In this document: in pieces, positions 32,333-42,080 of the stretch
Layout of the letters: every line of letters starts with the position of its first letter
How positions within the stretch are numbered: position 1 is the stretch's first letter
Assembly: GCF_004000805.1 (NCBI RefSeq)
Contig: NZ_BILY01000051.1
Coordinates: 1 to 44,808 of the forward strand
Reading direction: 5' to 3'
DNA from: Paenibacillus glycanilyticus NBRC 16618
Lineage (GTDB): Bacteria; Bacillota; Bacilli; Paenibacillales; Paenibacillaceae
Length of the DNA: 44,808 bases
Position numbers and translations under genes: made by a program
Notes under the pieces: generated by a model
Database searches by the model: none
What the model saw: only the letters and a program-made list of their open reading frames with translations
Told to the model about the DNA's origin: nothing

Positions 32333-33660
32333 TGACAGCACGCAAACAATTAAAACTGGGCGCGATGCTTCATGGCGTCGGCAGCAGCACTTCGCTGTGG
32401 AGACATCCGGAGATTCCGTCCGATGCAAGCGTCAATTTCGAGCTGTACAAATCGTGGGTCGAGAAAGCCGAAGCGGGCAAGTTCGATCTGGCGTTTATCG
32501 CGGACGGCCTTTATATTAACGAAAAATCGATTCCGCATTTCCTGAACCGCTTCGAGCCGATTACGATCTTAAGCGCTCTGGCGGCTGTCAGCAAGCATAT
32601 CGGTCTTGTCGGCACGCTCTCGACTTCGTACAGCGAGCCGTTTACGGTTGCGCGCCAGTTCGGTTCGCTTGACGTGATCAGCGGCGGCCGCGCAGGCTGG
32701 AATATCGTCACTTCCCCGCTCGAAGGCTCCGCGCTGAACTACGGCAAGAAGGAGCATCCGGACCATGACAAGCGTTACCGGATCGCGACGGAATACCTGG
32801 ACGTAACGCGCGGCCTGTGGGATTCGTGGGAAGACGATGCGTTTGTCCGCGACAAAGAGTCCGGCGTCTTCTTCGACCCTGCCAAGCTGCACACGCTTAA
32901 TCACGAAGGCGAATTCTTCTCCGTTAAAGGTCCTCTGAACATTGCCCGCTCGAAGCAGGGCCAGCCGGTTATTTTCCAGGCGGGAGCGTCTGATGTGGGC
33001 AAGGACTATGCCGCTAAGCATGCGGATGCGATCTTCACCGGACATGATTCGGTTGAAGACGCGGTTTTGTTCTATCAGGACGTGAAGCGCCGCGCCGCCG
33101 CTTTTGGGCGCAACCCGGATAACGTGCTCGTCTTCCCGGGCATCGGTCCGATTATCGGCAGCACGGAGGAAGAAGCGGAGCGCAAATACCAGGAGGTTGT
33201 GGACCTTGTATCGGCGGAAAATGCGCTCATCTATATGGGACGTTTCTTCGAGCATCATGACTTCTCCCAATACGATTTGGACGCGCCGTTCCCTGAACTG
33301 GGAGATCTCGGCCGCAACAGCTTCCAAAGCGGTACGGACAAAATCAAAGCCAATGCGAAGGAGAAAGGCCTGACGCTCCGCCAAGTGGCTCTGCAGGTTG
33401 CGACTCCTCGTCCTATCTTTATCGGAACGCCTGAGCAGGTTGCCGACCGGGTACAAGAGTGGTTCGAAGCCGGCGCTGCCGACGGCTTTATGGTTGGTTC
33501 TTCGGTGCCGCACGGGCTTGAGGATTTCATTGAGCATGTGGTTCCGATTCTGCAGGCACGCGGCTTGTTCCGCACTGAGTACGAAGGCGATACGCTGCGC
33601 GGCAATCTAGGCCTGCCAATCCCGGCTAACCGTTATACGAAAGCAGCCGAGCACGTTTGA
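32332..33660 (+). CDS. CmoJ-like FMN-dependent monooxygenase, copy 1
   Basis: A 442-residue enzyme of the NtaA/SnaA/DszA group of luciferase-like monooxygenases. Conserved segments: [80 protein letters not shown]. CmoJ (YtnJ) of B. subtilis, same family, oxidatively cleaves the C-S bond of N-acetyl-S-(2-succino)cysteine. A second copy at 35130 is about 70 percent identical by eye. Translationally coupled to the DinB gene (TAATG), and its stop TGA overlaps the next TTG start. FMNH2 must come from a reductase outside the window. Confidence 0.88.
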   Translation: [442 protein letters not shown]

Positions 33661-34886
33661 GCTTGAACATCAATAAAGCAGCCATAAAGGAGATGCTGGC
33701 GTATGCGGGTTCGCTGCATGACGAGCTAATCGCGATTCGCCGCGACCTGCACCGTCATCCGGAGCTGCTGTACGATACGGATCGTACGGCGGCACGGGTT
33801 GCGGGGCTGCTCGAAGAATGGGGGATCGACGTCCAGACGGGCGTCGGCCCCCATTTTGGCAAGGGAGTAGTTGGCGTGCTGCGCGGTGGGCTTGAGGGAG
33901 GCCGGACCCTTCTGCTGCGTGCCGATATGGATGCCTTGCCGATTACGGAACTAAACGATGTCGATTATAAATCCTCGGTCGACGGCGTGATGCATGCCTG
34001 CGGTCATGATGCGCATACCGCTATGCTGCTTGGAGCGGCAAAAACGCTTGCGGCTTACCGGGAGAGCTTTGCCGGGGAGATCCGTTTTGTCTTTCAGCCT
34101 GCCGAGGAAGGAGCGCTGCCAAGTCCGCTGGACGGACGGCTGCTCTCCGGCGGAAGGGATATGATCGAGGCGGGCATCCTCGAAGGCGTTGACCGTTGTT
34201 ATGCCCTGCATGTATGGCCGGAGCTTGATGCGGGCATGATTGGCATCCATTCGCAATATGCGATGGCGGCCTCTTCCCATTTTCACGTGACGTTTCAAGG
34301 GAAGAACGGCCATCACAGCTCTCCTCATCTAGCCGCCGATGCCATCCAAATGACAGGGGCTTATATTGCCGGGGTAAACGGGATGATGGCTAACAGCATT
34401 GATCCGCGGGAGCAAGCCGTGCTTGCTTTCGGAACCGTGCGAGCCGGTACGGTCATTAACGCGATTGCCGAGCAAAGCGTCCTAACCGGGACCTTCCGTG
34501 CGTTCAGCAAGCAGACCGTTGCGGCCATTACGGCCGGACTGGAACGTCATGCGCAAGCGGCATCGCTTGCCTATGGCGGCTTCTACCATATTGCTCTTCG
34601 CGAAGGGATTGCGGTTGTGAATGACAGTGAAGCGGTCGAAGAGGTTATCCGCGCCGGCACGGCCGTGCTTGGCGGGAATAATGTGCGGCAGCAGCTTGAG
34701 CCAAGCCTGGCCGGAGAAGATTTCGGCTGGTATTTGGACCGGGTGCCGGGCGCTTTTATTTTGCTGGGCTGCGGGAATGAATCGCTTGGCATCCGGGAAG
34801 GGCTTCACCGGCCCAAGTTTGATCTGGATGAGTCCGTGCTTGTTCACGGCACCAGACTGCTCGTTCAGCTTGCTGCGGGAACATAG
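33657..34886 (+). CDS. M20 family amidohydrolase, second copy
   Basis: A 409-residue M20D enzyme with Cys115 and His117 in MHACGHDAHTA, QPAEEGALPSP and the final LHRPKFDLDE. It differs from the enzyme at 30639 by an insertion after the PAEE motif (about 145-165, SPLDGRLLSGGRDMIEAG), so substrate choice should differ. The start is unclear: TTG 33657 overlaps the previous stop, TTG 33663 is next, and ATG 33693 has AAAGG too close to it. It ends the first operon; a strong terminator follows. Probably a deacylase for a second class of N-acyl cysteine or a cysteine peptide. Confidence 0.85.
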   Translation: MSLNINKAAIKEMLAYAGSLHDELIAIRRDLHRHPELLYDTDRTAARVAGLLEEWGIDVQTGVGPHFGKGVVGVLRGGLEGGRTLLLRADMDALPITELNDVDYKSSVDGVMHACGHDAHTAMLLGAAKTLAAYRESFAGEIRFVFQPAEEGALPSPLDGRLLSGGRDMIEAGILEGVDRCYALHVWPELDAGMIGIHSQYAMAASSHFHVTFQGKNGHHSSPHLAADAIQMTGAYIAGVNGMMANSIDPREQAVLAFGTVRAGTVINAIAEQSVLTGTFRAFSKQTVAAITAGLERHAQAASLAYGGFYHIALREGIAVVNDSEAVEEVIRAGTAVLGGNNVRQQLEPSLAGEDFGWYLDRVPGAFILLGCGNESLGIREGLHRPKFDLDESVLVHGTRLLVQLAAGT

Positions 34887-34901
34887 TTATAGTAGGAAGA
34901 A

Positions 34902-34944
34902 AACACCGATTGCTGCGTGAAGCGGCAGTTGGTGTTTTTTTTTT
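34902..34944 (+). terminator. Strong terminator ending the first salvage operon
   Basis: A near-perfect 15-bp stem (34902-34916 with 34922-34936), loop GTGAA, followed by T to 34944. It separates the two transcription units of region 3. Confidence 0.9.
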
Positions 34945-34963
34945 CTTCGGAAAGCCTTGACCC

Positions 34964-34999
34964 ATAGATGATGCCTAACGGTCGATAGAAGAGATTTAT
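34964..34999 (+). promoter_or_regulatory. LysR-type box upstream of the second unit
   Basis: A half-site ATAGA (34964-34968, in ATAGATGAT, also found at 25686-25694) and a dyad ATAGA-N5-TTTAT (34985-34999), one base off the perfect box of the first operon. The -10 is not clear. The stretch 35000-35115 shows no other recognisable signal. Confidence 0.5.
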
Positions 35000-35129
35000 A
35001 TGCTATTGTGCCGCGGAAAGCCGGGTGTTAGAGTATTGCCAAGATAAATTCCTATTAAACAGATGGGATATGTTACTTTACCGGAATTTTATTGAGTCAT
35101 ACAAAAAAGAAGATAAGGGTGGAGTGTAT

Positions 35130-36473
35130 ATGTCGAAGAAGAGAGCATTGAAATTGGGAGCTATTATTCATGGTGTTGGCGGCAGCAGCTCAGGCTGGAG
35201 ACATCCCGATATTCCGGCGGATGCAAGCGTTAATATCGGTTTCTATAAACAGCAGGCGCTTAAAGCGGAAGAAGGCAAATTCGATTTTCTCTTTATCGCC
35301 GACGGACTGTACATTACCGAAAAATCAATCCCTCATTTCTTGAACAGGTTCGAGCCTATTACGATCCTGTCCGCGCTTGGAGCGGTTACTTCCAACATCG
35401 GGCTTGTAGGAACGTTGTCGACCTCTTACTCCGAGCCGTTTACGGTTGCCCGCCAGTTCTCGTCGATCGATCATATCAGCGGCGGCCGCGCAGGCTGGAA
35501 CGTCGTCACTTCCCCGCTTGAAGGCAGCGCGCTTAATTTCGGCGGCAAGCCGCATCCCGAGCACAGCGAGCGTTACCGGATCGCCGAGGAGTACCTGGAG
35601 GTTGCGAAGGGACTGTGGGATTCGTGGGAAGACGACGCTTTTGTCCGCGACAAAGAAACCGGCGTGTTCTTCGATCCGGAGAAGCTGCATCGCCTGAATC
35701 ACAGCGGGGAATTCTTCTCCGTGCAAGGTCCGCTGAATATCGCGCGTTCGAAGCAAGGCCAGCCCGTTGTATTCCAAGCAGGCTCTTCCGAGAGCGGTCG
35801 CAATCTGGCTGCAAAGACTGCCGATGCCGTATTTACCGGTCCGGAGTCGCTCGAAGAGGCGAAGGAGTTCTACCGCGACGTGAAGCGCCGCGTGGCCGAG
35901 AATGGCCGTAATCCCGAGCATACGCTTATTTTCCCTGGCATTGGGCCGATTATCGGACGCACGCAGGAAGAGGCGGAAGAGAAGTATCAGCAGATTGCGG
36001 GCCTAGTTACGATCGAGAAGGCGCTCGATCATTTGGGAAGATTTTTCGAGCATCACGACTTCTCGCAATACGAGCTGGATGCACCGTTCCCGGACCTCGG
36101 CGACTTTGGCTCCAACAGCTTCCGCAGCACAACAGACCGGATCAAGCGCCGTGCGAAGGAACAAGGGCTTACGCTTCGCGAGGTTGCTTTGCAGGCGGCA
36201 ACGCCTCGGAACTCTTTTATCGGCACGCCGGAATTCGTAGCGGATAAAGTGCAGGAGTGGTTCGAAGAGGAAGCGGCGGACGGCTTTATCATTGCGTCGG
36301 CTACGCCGCGCGGTCTGGATGATTTTGTCGAGCTGGTTGTTCCGATTCTGCAGGAACGCGGATTGTACCGCACCGAGTACGATGCCGATACGCTTCGCGG
36401 CAACCTGGGGATTCCGGTACCGGAGAACCGTTACGCGGCGGCGCGCAAACAGGCTGGAGTGACTGTTAACTAA
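35130..36473 (+). CDS. CmoJ-like FMN-dependent monooxygenase, copy 2
   Basis: A 447-residue paralogue of the enzyme at 32332. Long blocks are the same ([72 protein letters not shown]), while differences gather in the N-terminal third and in loops ([23 protein letters not shown], HLGRF). The pair is likely a duplication adapted to different S-substituents. ATG 35130 is chosen for AGGGTGGAG (35115-35123); the frame opens at 35025 in non-coding sequence. First gene of a second unit with its own LysR-type box. Confidence 0.88.
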   Translation: [447 protein letters not shown]

Positions 36474-36495
36474 TTGAATAGGAGAGAGAAATCCG

Positions 36496-38169
36496 ATGAA
36501 TACATTCAAATCGAAACGCAAATCACTCCACAGCTCGGCGGCGTTATTGTTAGTTCTGGCACTGGTGCTGTCGGCGTGCGCGTCAAATAAAGGGAGTGGC
36601 AATAACGGCCAGCAGGCGCAGCAGCAGTCGACGGATACACCTGCAGCTTCCACGGAAGTGAAGCAAGGCGGAGAGCTGACCTACGCTCTCGCTACTTCGC
36701 CCGATACGCTTGATCCGCATCGCAGCGGTCTGGCTGTTGCCGTACGCGTCATCCGCACGATTTACGACTCGCTTGTTGTACAGCTTCCGGACAATTCCAT
36801 CAAGCCGTGGCTGGCTACTTCGTGGGAGATTTCGGATGACGGCCTGAGCTATACCTTCAAGCTGCGTCAAGACGTGAAGTTCCAGGACGGCACGCCGTTT
36901 AACGCCGAAGCGGTCAAATATAACTTCGACCGTATTCTCGATCCGGCTACGAAGGCTGCGAACGCGGCGGCTCTGCTCGCTCCGTATAAATCCTCGGAAG
37001 TGATTGACGAGTATACGGTGAAGCTGAACCTTGCTACTCCGTCGCGCGCGTTCCTCGGCAACCTGAGCCAGGCTCTGCTTGGCATCGTATCGCCAACGGC
37101 GGCGAAGAAATACGGTGACCAATTTGGTCTGAATCCGGTTGGCACAGGACCGTTCAAGTTCGTGAAATGGGAGCAGAACGCCGAAATTCAAGTAGCGAAG
37201 AATCCCGACTATAAGTGGGCGCCAGAGCTTGTAACGAATGCGGGCGCACCGTATCTGGACGGCATTACCTTCAAGATCGTGCCGGAAGAAGCAACCCGGA
37301 TCGGCAGCGTGCAGAGCGGTCAGGTACTGGCGGCTGAAACGGTTCCTCCGCAAAATATCGTAGCCTTAAAGAGCGATTCGAAGGTTCAACTGCTTGGAGC
37401 CAACACGGTTGGCCTGCCTTATACGCTGTTCTTCAATCAGGAGCATGAGCCTTGGAACGATGCGAAAGCAAGACAGGCGGTCCAGCTCGCCGTTGACGTC
37501 GACAGCATTGTGAAGACGTTGTATCTGGGGACGTATGACCGCGCTTGGTCGCCGCTTACGCCGGGAACCTTCGGTTACGATGCTTCGCTTGAGAACGGAG
37601 TGAAGCCGGATCTTGAGAAGGCGGGCGCACTGCTGGATGAATTGGGCTGGGTTAAAGGCTCGGATGGCATTCGCGAAAAAGCCGGCAAGAAGCTGACCAT
37701 CCATTACGTGGACGGAACGCCAAACCGCGAGAAACGCAACGATATCGCGGTCATCATTCAGCAGCAGCTGAAGGCGCTTGGCATTGCCGTTGAGGTAGAG
37801 ATCACGAAGGACGTGCGGACGGTCGTTTATACCAATGGCGATTATGATCTCTACGGCAACAGCCAGGTGAACTCGGATCCAAACGCACTGTATTCGTTCT
37901 ATCATACTACCGCTCCAAACGCTCCGAAGTCGCTCACGCGTTTATCCAATCCGGAGATCGACAAGCTGCTTGAGCAAGGCCGGGTAGAAACGGATGATAC
38001 AAAGCGCGCGGACATTTATAAGCAAATCCAGCATTACATTATCGACCAAGCGGTGATTCTGCCGATTTACGTATTCCCGTATACGGTAGCCGCGGACAAA
38101 TCCGTGCAAGGACTTGTATTTGATTCGCTGGGCTATCCGTTGTTCAACGGGGTCTCGCTTAGTTCTTAA
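36496..38169 (+). CDS. Dipeptide/glutathione-type binding lipoprotein (family 5)
   Basis: A 557-residue lipoprotein. Signal peptide with lipobox LSAC (near residue 31), then the family 5 fold: GGELTYALATSPDTLDPHRSG, LRQDVKFQDGTPFNAEAVKYNFDRI, GTGPFKFVKWEQN, and the final IYKQIQHYIIDQAVILPIYVFPY. This family (DppA, OppA, GsiB, NikA) binds peptides, glutathione or nickel. With the next three genes it makes a full importer. In a sulfur cluster the cargo is probably a cysteine-containing peptide or S-modified glutathione-like compound, which is inference. Confidence 0.9.
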   Translation: MNTFKSKRKSLHSSAALLLVLALVLSACASNKGSGNNGQQAQQQSTDTPAASTEVKQGGELTYALATSPDTLDPHRSGLAVAVRVIRTIYDSLVVQLPDNSIKPWLATSWEISDDGLSYTFKLRQDVKFQDGTPFNAEAVKYNFDRILDPATKAANAAALLAPYKSSEVIDEYTVKLNLATPSRAFLGNLSQALLGIVSPTAAKKYGDQFGLNPVGTGPFKFVKWEQNAEIQVAKNPDYKWAPELVTNAGAPYLDGITFKIVPEEATRIGSVQSGQVLAAETVPPQNIVALKSDSKVQLLGANTVGLPYTLFFNQEHEPWNDAKARQAVQLAVDVDSIVKTLYLGTYDRAWSPLTPGTFGYDASLENGVKPDLEKAGALLDELGWVKGSDGIREKAGKKLTIHYVDGTPNREKRNDIAVIIQQQLKALGIAVEVEITKDVRTVVYTNGDYDLYGNSQVNSDPNALYSFYHTTAPNAPKSLTRLSNPEIDKLLEQGRVETDDTKRADIYKQIQHYIIDQAVILPIYVFPYTVAADKSVQGLVFDSLGYPLFNGVSLSS

Positions 38170-38190
38170 ACGATAGGGAGGCGGATCGCC

Positions 38191-39111
38191 ATGTACATTG
38201 CCGGACGTATTCTCTCTTCCCTGCTGGTGATCGCGGGCACCTTGGTGCTGGTGTTCGCGATCCTGTATGTCTTGCCCGGCGACCCGACGGATTCGATGAT
38301 CGATCCGTCGGTTGCCACGGCGGAGCAGATTGCGAACCTGAAGCATCAGCTGGGCGTGGATCAGCCCTTCTATATCCAGTTCATCCGGTACATAAGCGAC
38401 ATGGCGCGGGGAGACTTCGGGAATTCCTTATTAAATTCCGAGCCGGTGCTGGATAAAATTCTTGAGCATTTCCCCGCTACCCTGGCGCTGACGGCGGCAA
38501 GCGCGCTGGTCTCGGTCACGATTGGCCTTGTTCTTGGCGTATTGTCCGCCGTTCACCGCAACGGTCCCATTGATTACCTTGCCCGTCTCGTCGGATTGTT
38601 CGGCATCTCGATGCCGACCTTCTGGTCGGGCATTCTGCTTATCGTGCTGTTTAGTCTGCAGCTTGGCTGGTTTCCGGCCATGGGCTCGGACGGATGGCGC
38701 ACGCTTGTGCTTCCGGCTCTTACGCTGGGCATTGTTGGAGCCGGCTTTATCGTAAGAATGGTCCGAAGCAGCATGCTGGACATTATCGACGAGCATTTTA
38801 TGCTGACGCTGCGCTCCAAAGGTTTGTCCGAGCGTGCCGTGATGTATAAGCATGCGCTGCGGAATGCGCTTATTCCCGCGGTCACGATGATCGGCATGCT
38901 GATCGGAGAGATGCTGGCCGGAACCGTTGTGATTGAAACGGTATTTTCACGGCAAGGCATCGGACGGATTATCGGGGACGCTTTGATGGCGAAGGATCTG
39001 CCGGTCGTGCAGGGCGTTATCTTTTTTACCGCGCTGATCTACGTCCTGGTGAACCTGCTTGTCGACTTGTCCTATTCGCTAATTGATCCGAGAGTAAGGC
39101 GCTCGGCGTAA
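38191..39111 (+). CDS. Dipeptide/glutathione-type ABC permease (DppB/GsiC)
   Basis: A 306-residue permease with about six helices. Start IAGRILSSLLVIAGTLVLVFAILYVLPGDP, the segment RLVGLFGISMPTFWSGILLIVLFS and the ATPase-contact loop EHFMLTLRSKGLSERAVMYKHALRNALIP are typical. The GGGAGG site (38175-38180) precedes ATG 38191, 21 bp after the binding-protein gene. Confidence 0.92.
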   Translation: MYIAGRILSSLLVIAGTLVLVFAILYVLPGDPTDSMIDPSVATAEQIANLKHQLGVDQPFYIQFIRYISDMARGDFGNSLLNSEPVLDKILEHFPATLALTAASALVSVTIGLVLGVLSAVHRNGPIDYLARLVGLFGISMPTFWSGILLIVLFSLQLGWFPAMGSDGWRTLVLPALTLGIVGAGFIVRMVRSSMLDIIDEHFMLTLRSKGLSERAVMYKHALRNALIPAVTMIGMLIGEMLAGTVVIETVFSRQGIGRIIGDALMAKDLPVVQGVIFFTALIYVLVNLLVDLSYSLIDPRVRRSA

Positions 39112-39138
39112 GGTTATGGAGAAAGGAGCCAAGTACGT

Positions 39139-40032
39139 ATGCGTGAAGCGGCTACGGCCCGTACACTCCCGTACAAAAGAAGCGGTGGACGCCTGACGGC
39201 TATCCGTTTCAAACGATTGGCGGCAAGCAATCTGTTCCTGTTTGCGGCAGCCCTCGTTATCTTGTTTATTGCGGCATGCGCGGTTGTGCCGTCCTGGATT
39301 GCCCCTTATTCCCCTACCGAGATGTTAACGGACAGCATTATGCAGCCACCAAGCGCGGCGCATCTGTTCGGAACGGATTATTTCGGACGGGATATATTCA
39401 GCGTGGTTGTATACGGCAGCCGGGATTCGCTGTTTATCGGCTTCGCTTCCGTTCTTGTCGGGGGACTGGCAGGCGGGGCGATTGGCGCTTTATCCGGTTA
39501 CGCGGGGGGCTGGATCGATGCGGTGCTGATGCGCTTCAACGATATTCTGATGACTATCCCGGGCATCCTGCTTGCGCTTGCGATTGCGGGAGCACTTGGC
39601 AAAAGCCTGTTTAATATTGTGCTGGCTGTAGCCATAGCCTCCATACCGGGTTATGCGCGTATTATGCGGTCGCAGATTATGAGCATTAAAGGCCGGACGT
39701 TTATTCAGGCCTCGCAGGCTGCCGGCGCTTCGCCTTTCCACATCTTCTGGAAGCATGTATTGCCCAATTCGCTGTCCCCGCTCCTCGTCATGGCGACGAT
39801 AGGCATCGGGACATCGATTCTGACCGGGTCGGGGCTTAGCTTTCTTGGCCTTGGCGTGCTGAAGGAAGTGCCGGACTGGGGAACGCTGCTGTCGCAGGGC
39901 CGCGGTTATTTAACGGTTGCCTGGTGGATCTGTACTTTCCCGGGACTTGCGATCACGATGTTTGTGCTGGCAGTCAATATGATCGGCGACCGGCTGAGAG
40001 ATCAGCTTGATCCGAAGAAAAGCACGAGGTAG
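39139..40032 (+). CDS. Dipeptide/glutathione-type ABC permease (DppC/GsiD)
   Basis: A 297-residue permease with the family pattern HLFGTDYFGRDIFSVVVYGSRDSLFIG (near 75-100), LMRFNDILMTIPGILLALAI and the contact loop TFIQASQAAGASPFHIFWKHVLPNSLSP. It pairs with the preceding permease. The ATPase gene begins 14 bp after its stop. Confidence 0.92.
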   Translation: MREAATARTLPYKRSGGRLTAIRFKRLAASNLFLFAAALVILFIAACAVVPSWIAPYSPTEMLTDSIMQPPSAAHLFGTDYFGRDIFSVVVYGSRDSLFIGFASVLVGGLAGGAIGALSGYAGGWIDAVLMRFNDILMTIPGILLALAIAGALGKSLFNIVLAVAIASIPGYARIMRSQIMSIKGRTFIQASQAAGASPFHIFWKHVLPNSLSPLLVMATIGIGTSILTGSGLSFLGLGVLKEVPDWGTLLSQGRGYLTVAWWICTFPGLAITMFVLAVNMIGDRLRDQLDPKKSTR

Positions 40033-40046
40033 GAGGGGGAGCTCTA

Positions 40047-42080
40047 TTGGAGGCGTTGCTTAATATTCGGGAGCTGTCCGTTGGTTTTCGGACCAAAAAT
40101 GGCTTGCTTGAAGCGATTACGAATATATCGTTCTCGATACAGCCCGGGGAAACCGTGTGCCTTGTCGGAGAATCCGGCAGCGGCAAGACAGTCACTTCCA
40201 AAGCGATTATGCGGCTTATTGATTACGAGAAAGGATCCATTACGCGGGGAAGCATCCTGCTGCAGGGACGGGATATTGCGGCGCTGCCTGAAGCCGAGCT
40301 CCGGCAATTGCGCGGCAAGCGGGTAGCGATGGTCTTCCAGGAGCCGATGGCCGCCTTTGACCCGGTCTTCACCATTGGCCAGCAGATTGTCGAGACGATC
40401 ATGCAGCACGAACGGGTGAGCCGGCGGGTCGCCTGGGATAGGGGCATTCAGTTATTAAGCCGCGTTGGTATTCCTGAAGCGGCAATCCGAATGAAGCAGT
40501 ATCCCGGCGAGTTATCCGGCGGCATGCTCCAGCGGGCGATGATTGCGATGGCACTCTCCTGCAGCCCGGATCTGCTCATCGCCGATGAACCAACCACGGC
40601 TCTGGATGTTACGATCCAGGCCCAAATTTTGCAGCTGCTTCAGGAGCTGCAGCAGGAGCTCGGGATGTCGATTCTGCTCATTACCCATGACCTCGGCATT
40701 GCCGCGGAGATGGCGGATCGCATTGTCGTCATGTACGCCGGACGGATTGTTGAACAGGGGGCGGCTGAGGATTTGTTCGCAAGACCTCGTCATCCGTATA
40801 CGAGAGGACTTCTTCAATCGATTCCTCCTCTGGACAGCGTACGCGGCGAACGGCTCTATGCGATTCAGGGATCTATTCCGTCACTTGCCGCGTTACCCGG
40901 CGGCTGTTTGTTCCATCCCCGCTGCGAATACGCAACGGAGCGATGCCGGGCGGAAGCTCCGCCGCTTGTTGAACAGAGCGGAAGCGGGGTGGCTTGCTGG
41001 CATGCGGAGCAGGTTGCCGCAGAGCCTGCGGTTAGAAGCAAATCCGCCGCATTGCGGGTAGAAGAGTCTGCTGCGCATGATGAACAGTCGGAAGCTGCCC
41101 TTTCCGGCACAGACAGCGAAATCCTATTCTCTGCCGATCATCTGCGCAAGTATTATCCGGTGAAGCGAAAAAGCTTTACCGCGCCCCGTACCTTCATCCG
41201 CGCGGTTGACGATGTCTCGTTCTCCATCAGGCGGAATGAAACGTTTGGTCTGGTTGGCGAATCGGGAAGCGGCAAATCTACGCTAGGCCGGGTTCTTTTG
41301 CAAATGGAGCAGGCGACTTCAGGCAAGGTGCTGTTTCAGGGCAAGGAGCTGACAGGATTAAATGGCGCGCAGCTTCGTCCGTTACGGAAGGATATGCAGG
41401 TTATTTTTCAGGACCCTTACGGTTCTCTAAACCCTAGATGGACGATCGGCGACAGTATTGCCGAACCGCTTAAAGTACATGGCGCTTGGACGGCTGACGA
41501 ACGTCGGCATCGCGTGGAAGAACTGCTCGGGCTGGTGGGACTTGATACAGCGAGCGCCAGCAAATATCCGCATGAGTTCTCAGGCGGCCAGCGTCAGCGG
41601 ATTGGCATTGCCCGGGCAATTGCCTTGAACCCAAGCTTTATTCTTGCCGATGAAGCCGTGTCCGCTCTGGACGTGTCCGTTCAGGCGCAGATCATTAATT
41701 TGCTGCAGGAGCTTCAGCAGAAGCTGGGTCTGACTTATTTGTTTATCGCCCACGGCCTGCAGATTGTAAGGCATATTTCGGACAGGATTGGCGTGATGTA
41801 TCTGGGCAAGCTTGTGGAGATCGCGCCAAGCGATGAGCTGTTCCGCCAGCCGGCCCATCCGTATACGAAGCTGCTCATCGAATCGATTCCGCAGCCAGTT
41901 CCGGGTCAGCGCGGCACTGCATCGATCCAAGGCGAAATCCCTTCGCCGGCAAATCCGCCAAGCGGCTGCCGGTTCCACCCCCGTTGTCCGTTCGCGACGG
42001 AAAGATGCAGGAAGGAGCAGCCGGAGCTTCGCCCGTTAGGCGAGGATCGTTATGCGGCTTGCCACTATACCTTACTATGA
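40047..42080 (+). CDS. Fused two-domain ABC ATPase (GsiA-like)
   Basis: A 677-residue protein with both ATPase domains in one chain, the GsiA arrangement, not the separate DppD/DppF one. Domain 1 has GESGSGKT, LSGGMLQR and LLIADEPTTALD; domain 2 (from about 365) has GESGSGKS, FSGGQRQR and ILADEAVSALD. Each domain ends with the oligopeptide-transporter Cys motif FHPRCxxATERC. The linker (about 310-360) is low-complexity. The start is TTG 40047 with AGGAGGGGGA upstream. The GsiA fusion fits the glutathione-type importers and supports a small thiol peptide as cargo, but fused ATPases also occur in other peptide systems. Confidence 0.92.
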   Translation: MEALLNIRELSVGFRTKNGLLEAITNISFSIQPGETVCLVGESGSGKTVTSKAIMRLIDYEKGSITRGSILLQGRDIAALPEAELRQLRGKRVAMVFQEPMAAFDPVFTIGQQIVETIMQHERVSRRVAWDRGIQLLSRVGIPEAAIRMKQYPGELSGGMLQRAMIAMALSCSPDLLIADEPTTALDVTIQAQILQLLQELQQELGMSILLITHDLGIAAEMADRIVVMYAGRIVEQGAAEDLFARPRHPYTRGLLQSIPPLDSVRGERLYAIQGSIPSLAALPGGCLFHPRCEYATERCRAEAPPLVEQSGSGVACWHAEQVAAEPAVRSKSAALRVEESAAHDEQSEAALSGTDSEILFSADHLRKYYPVKRKSFTAPRTFIRAVDDVSFSIRRNETFGLVGESGSGKSTLGRVLLQMEQATSGKVLFQGKELTGLNGAQLRPLRKDMQVIFQDPYGSLNPRWTIGDSIAEPLKVHGAWTADERRHRVEELLGLVGLDTASASKYPHEFSGGQRQRIGIARAIALNPSFILADEAVSALDVSVQAQIINLLQELQQKLGLTYLFIAHGLQIVRHISDRIGVMYLGKLVEIAPSDELFRQPAHPYTKLLIESIPQPVPGQRGTASIQGEIPSPANPPSGCRFHPRCPFATERCRKEQPELRPLGEDRYAACHYTLL

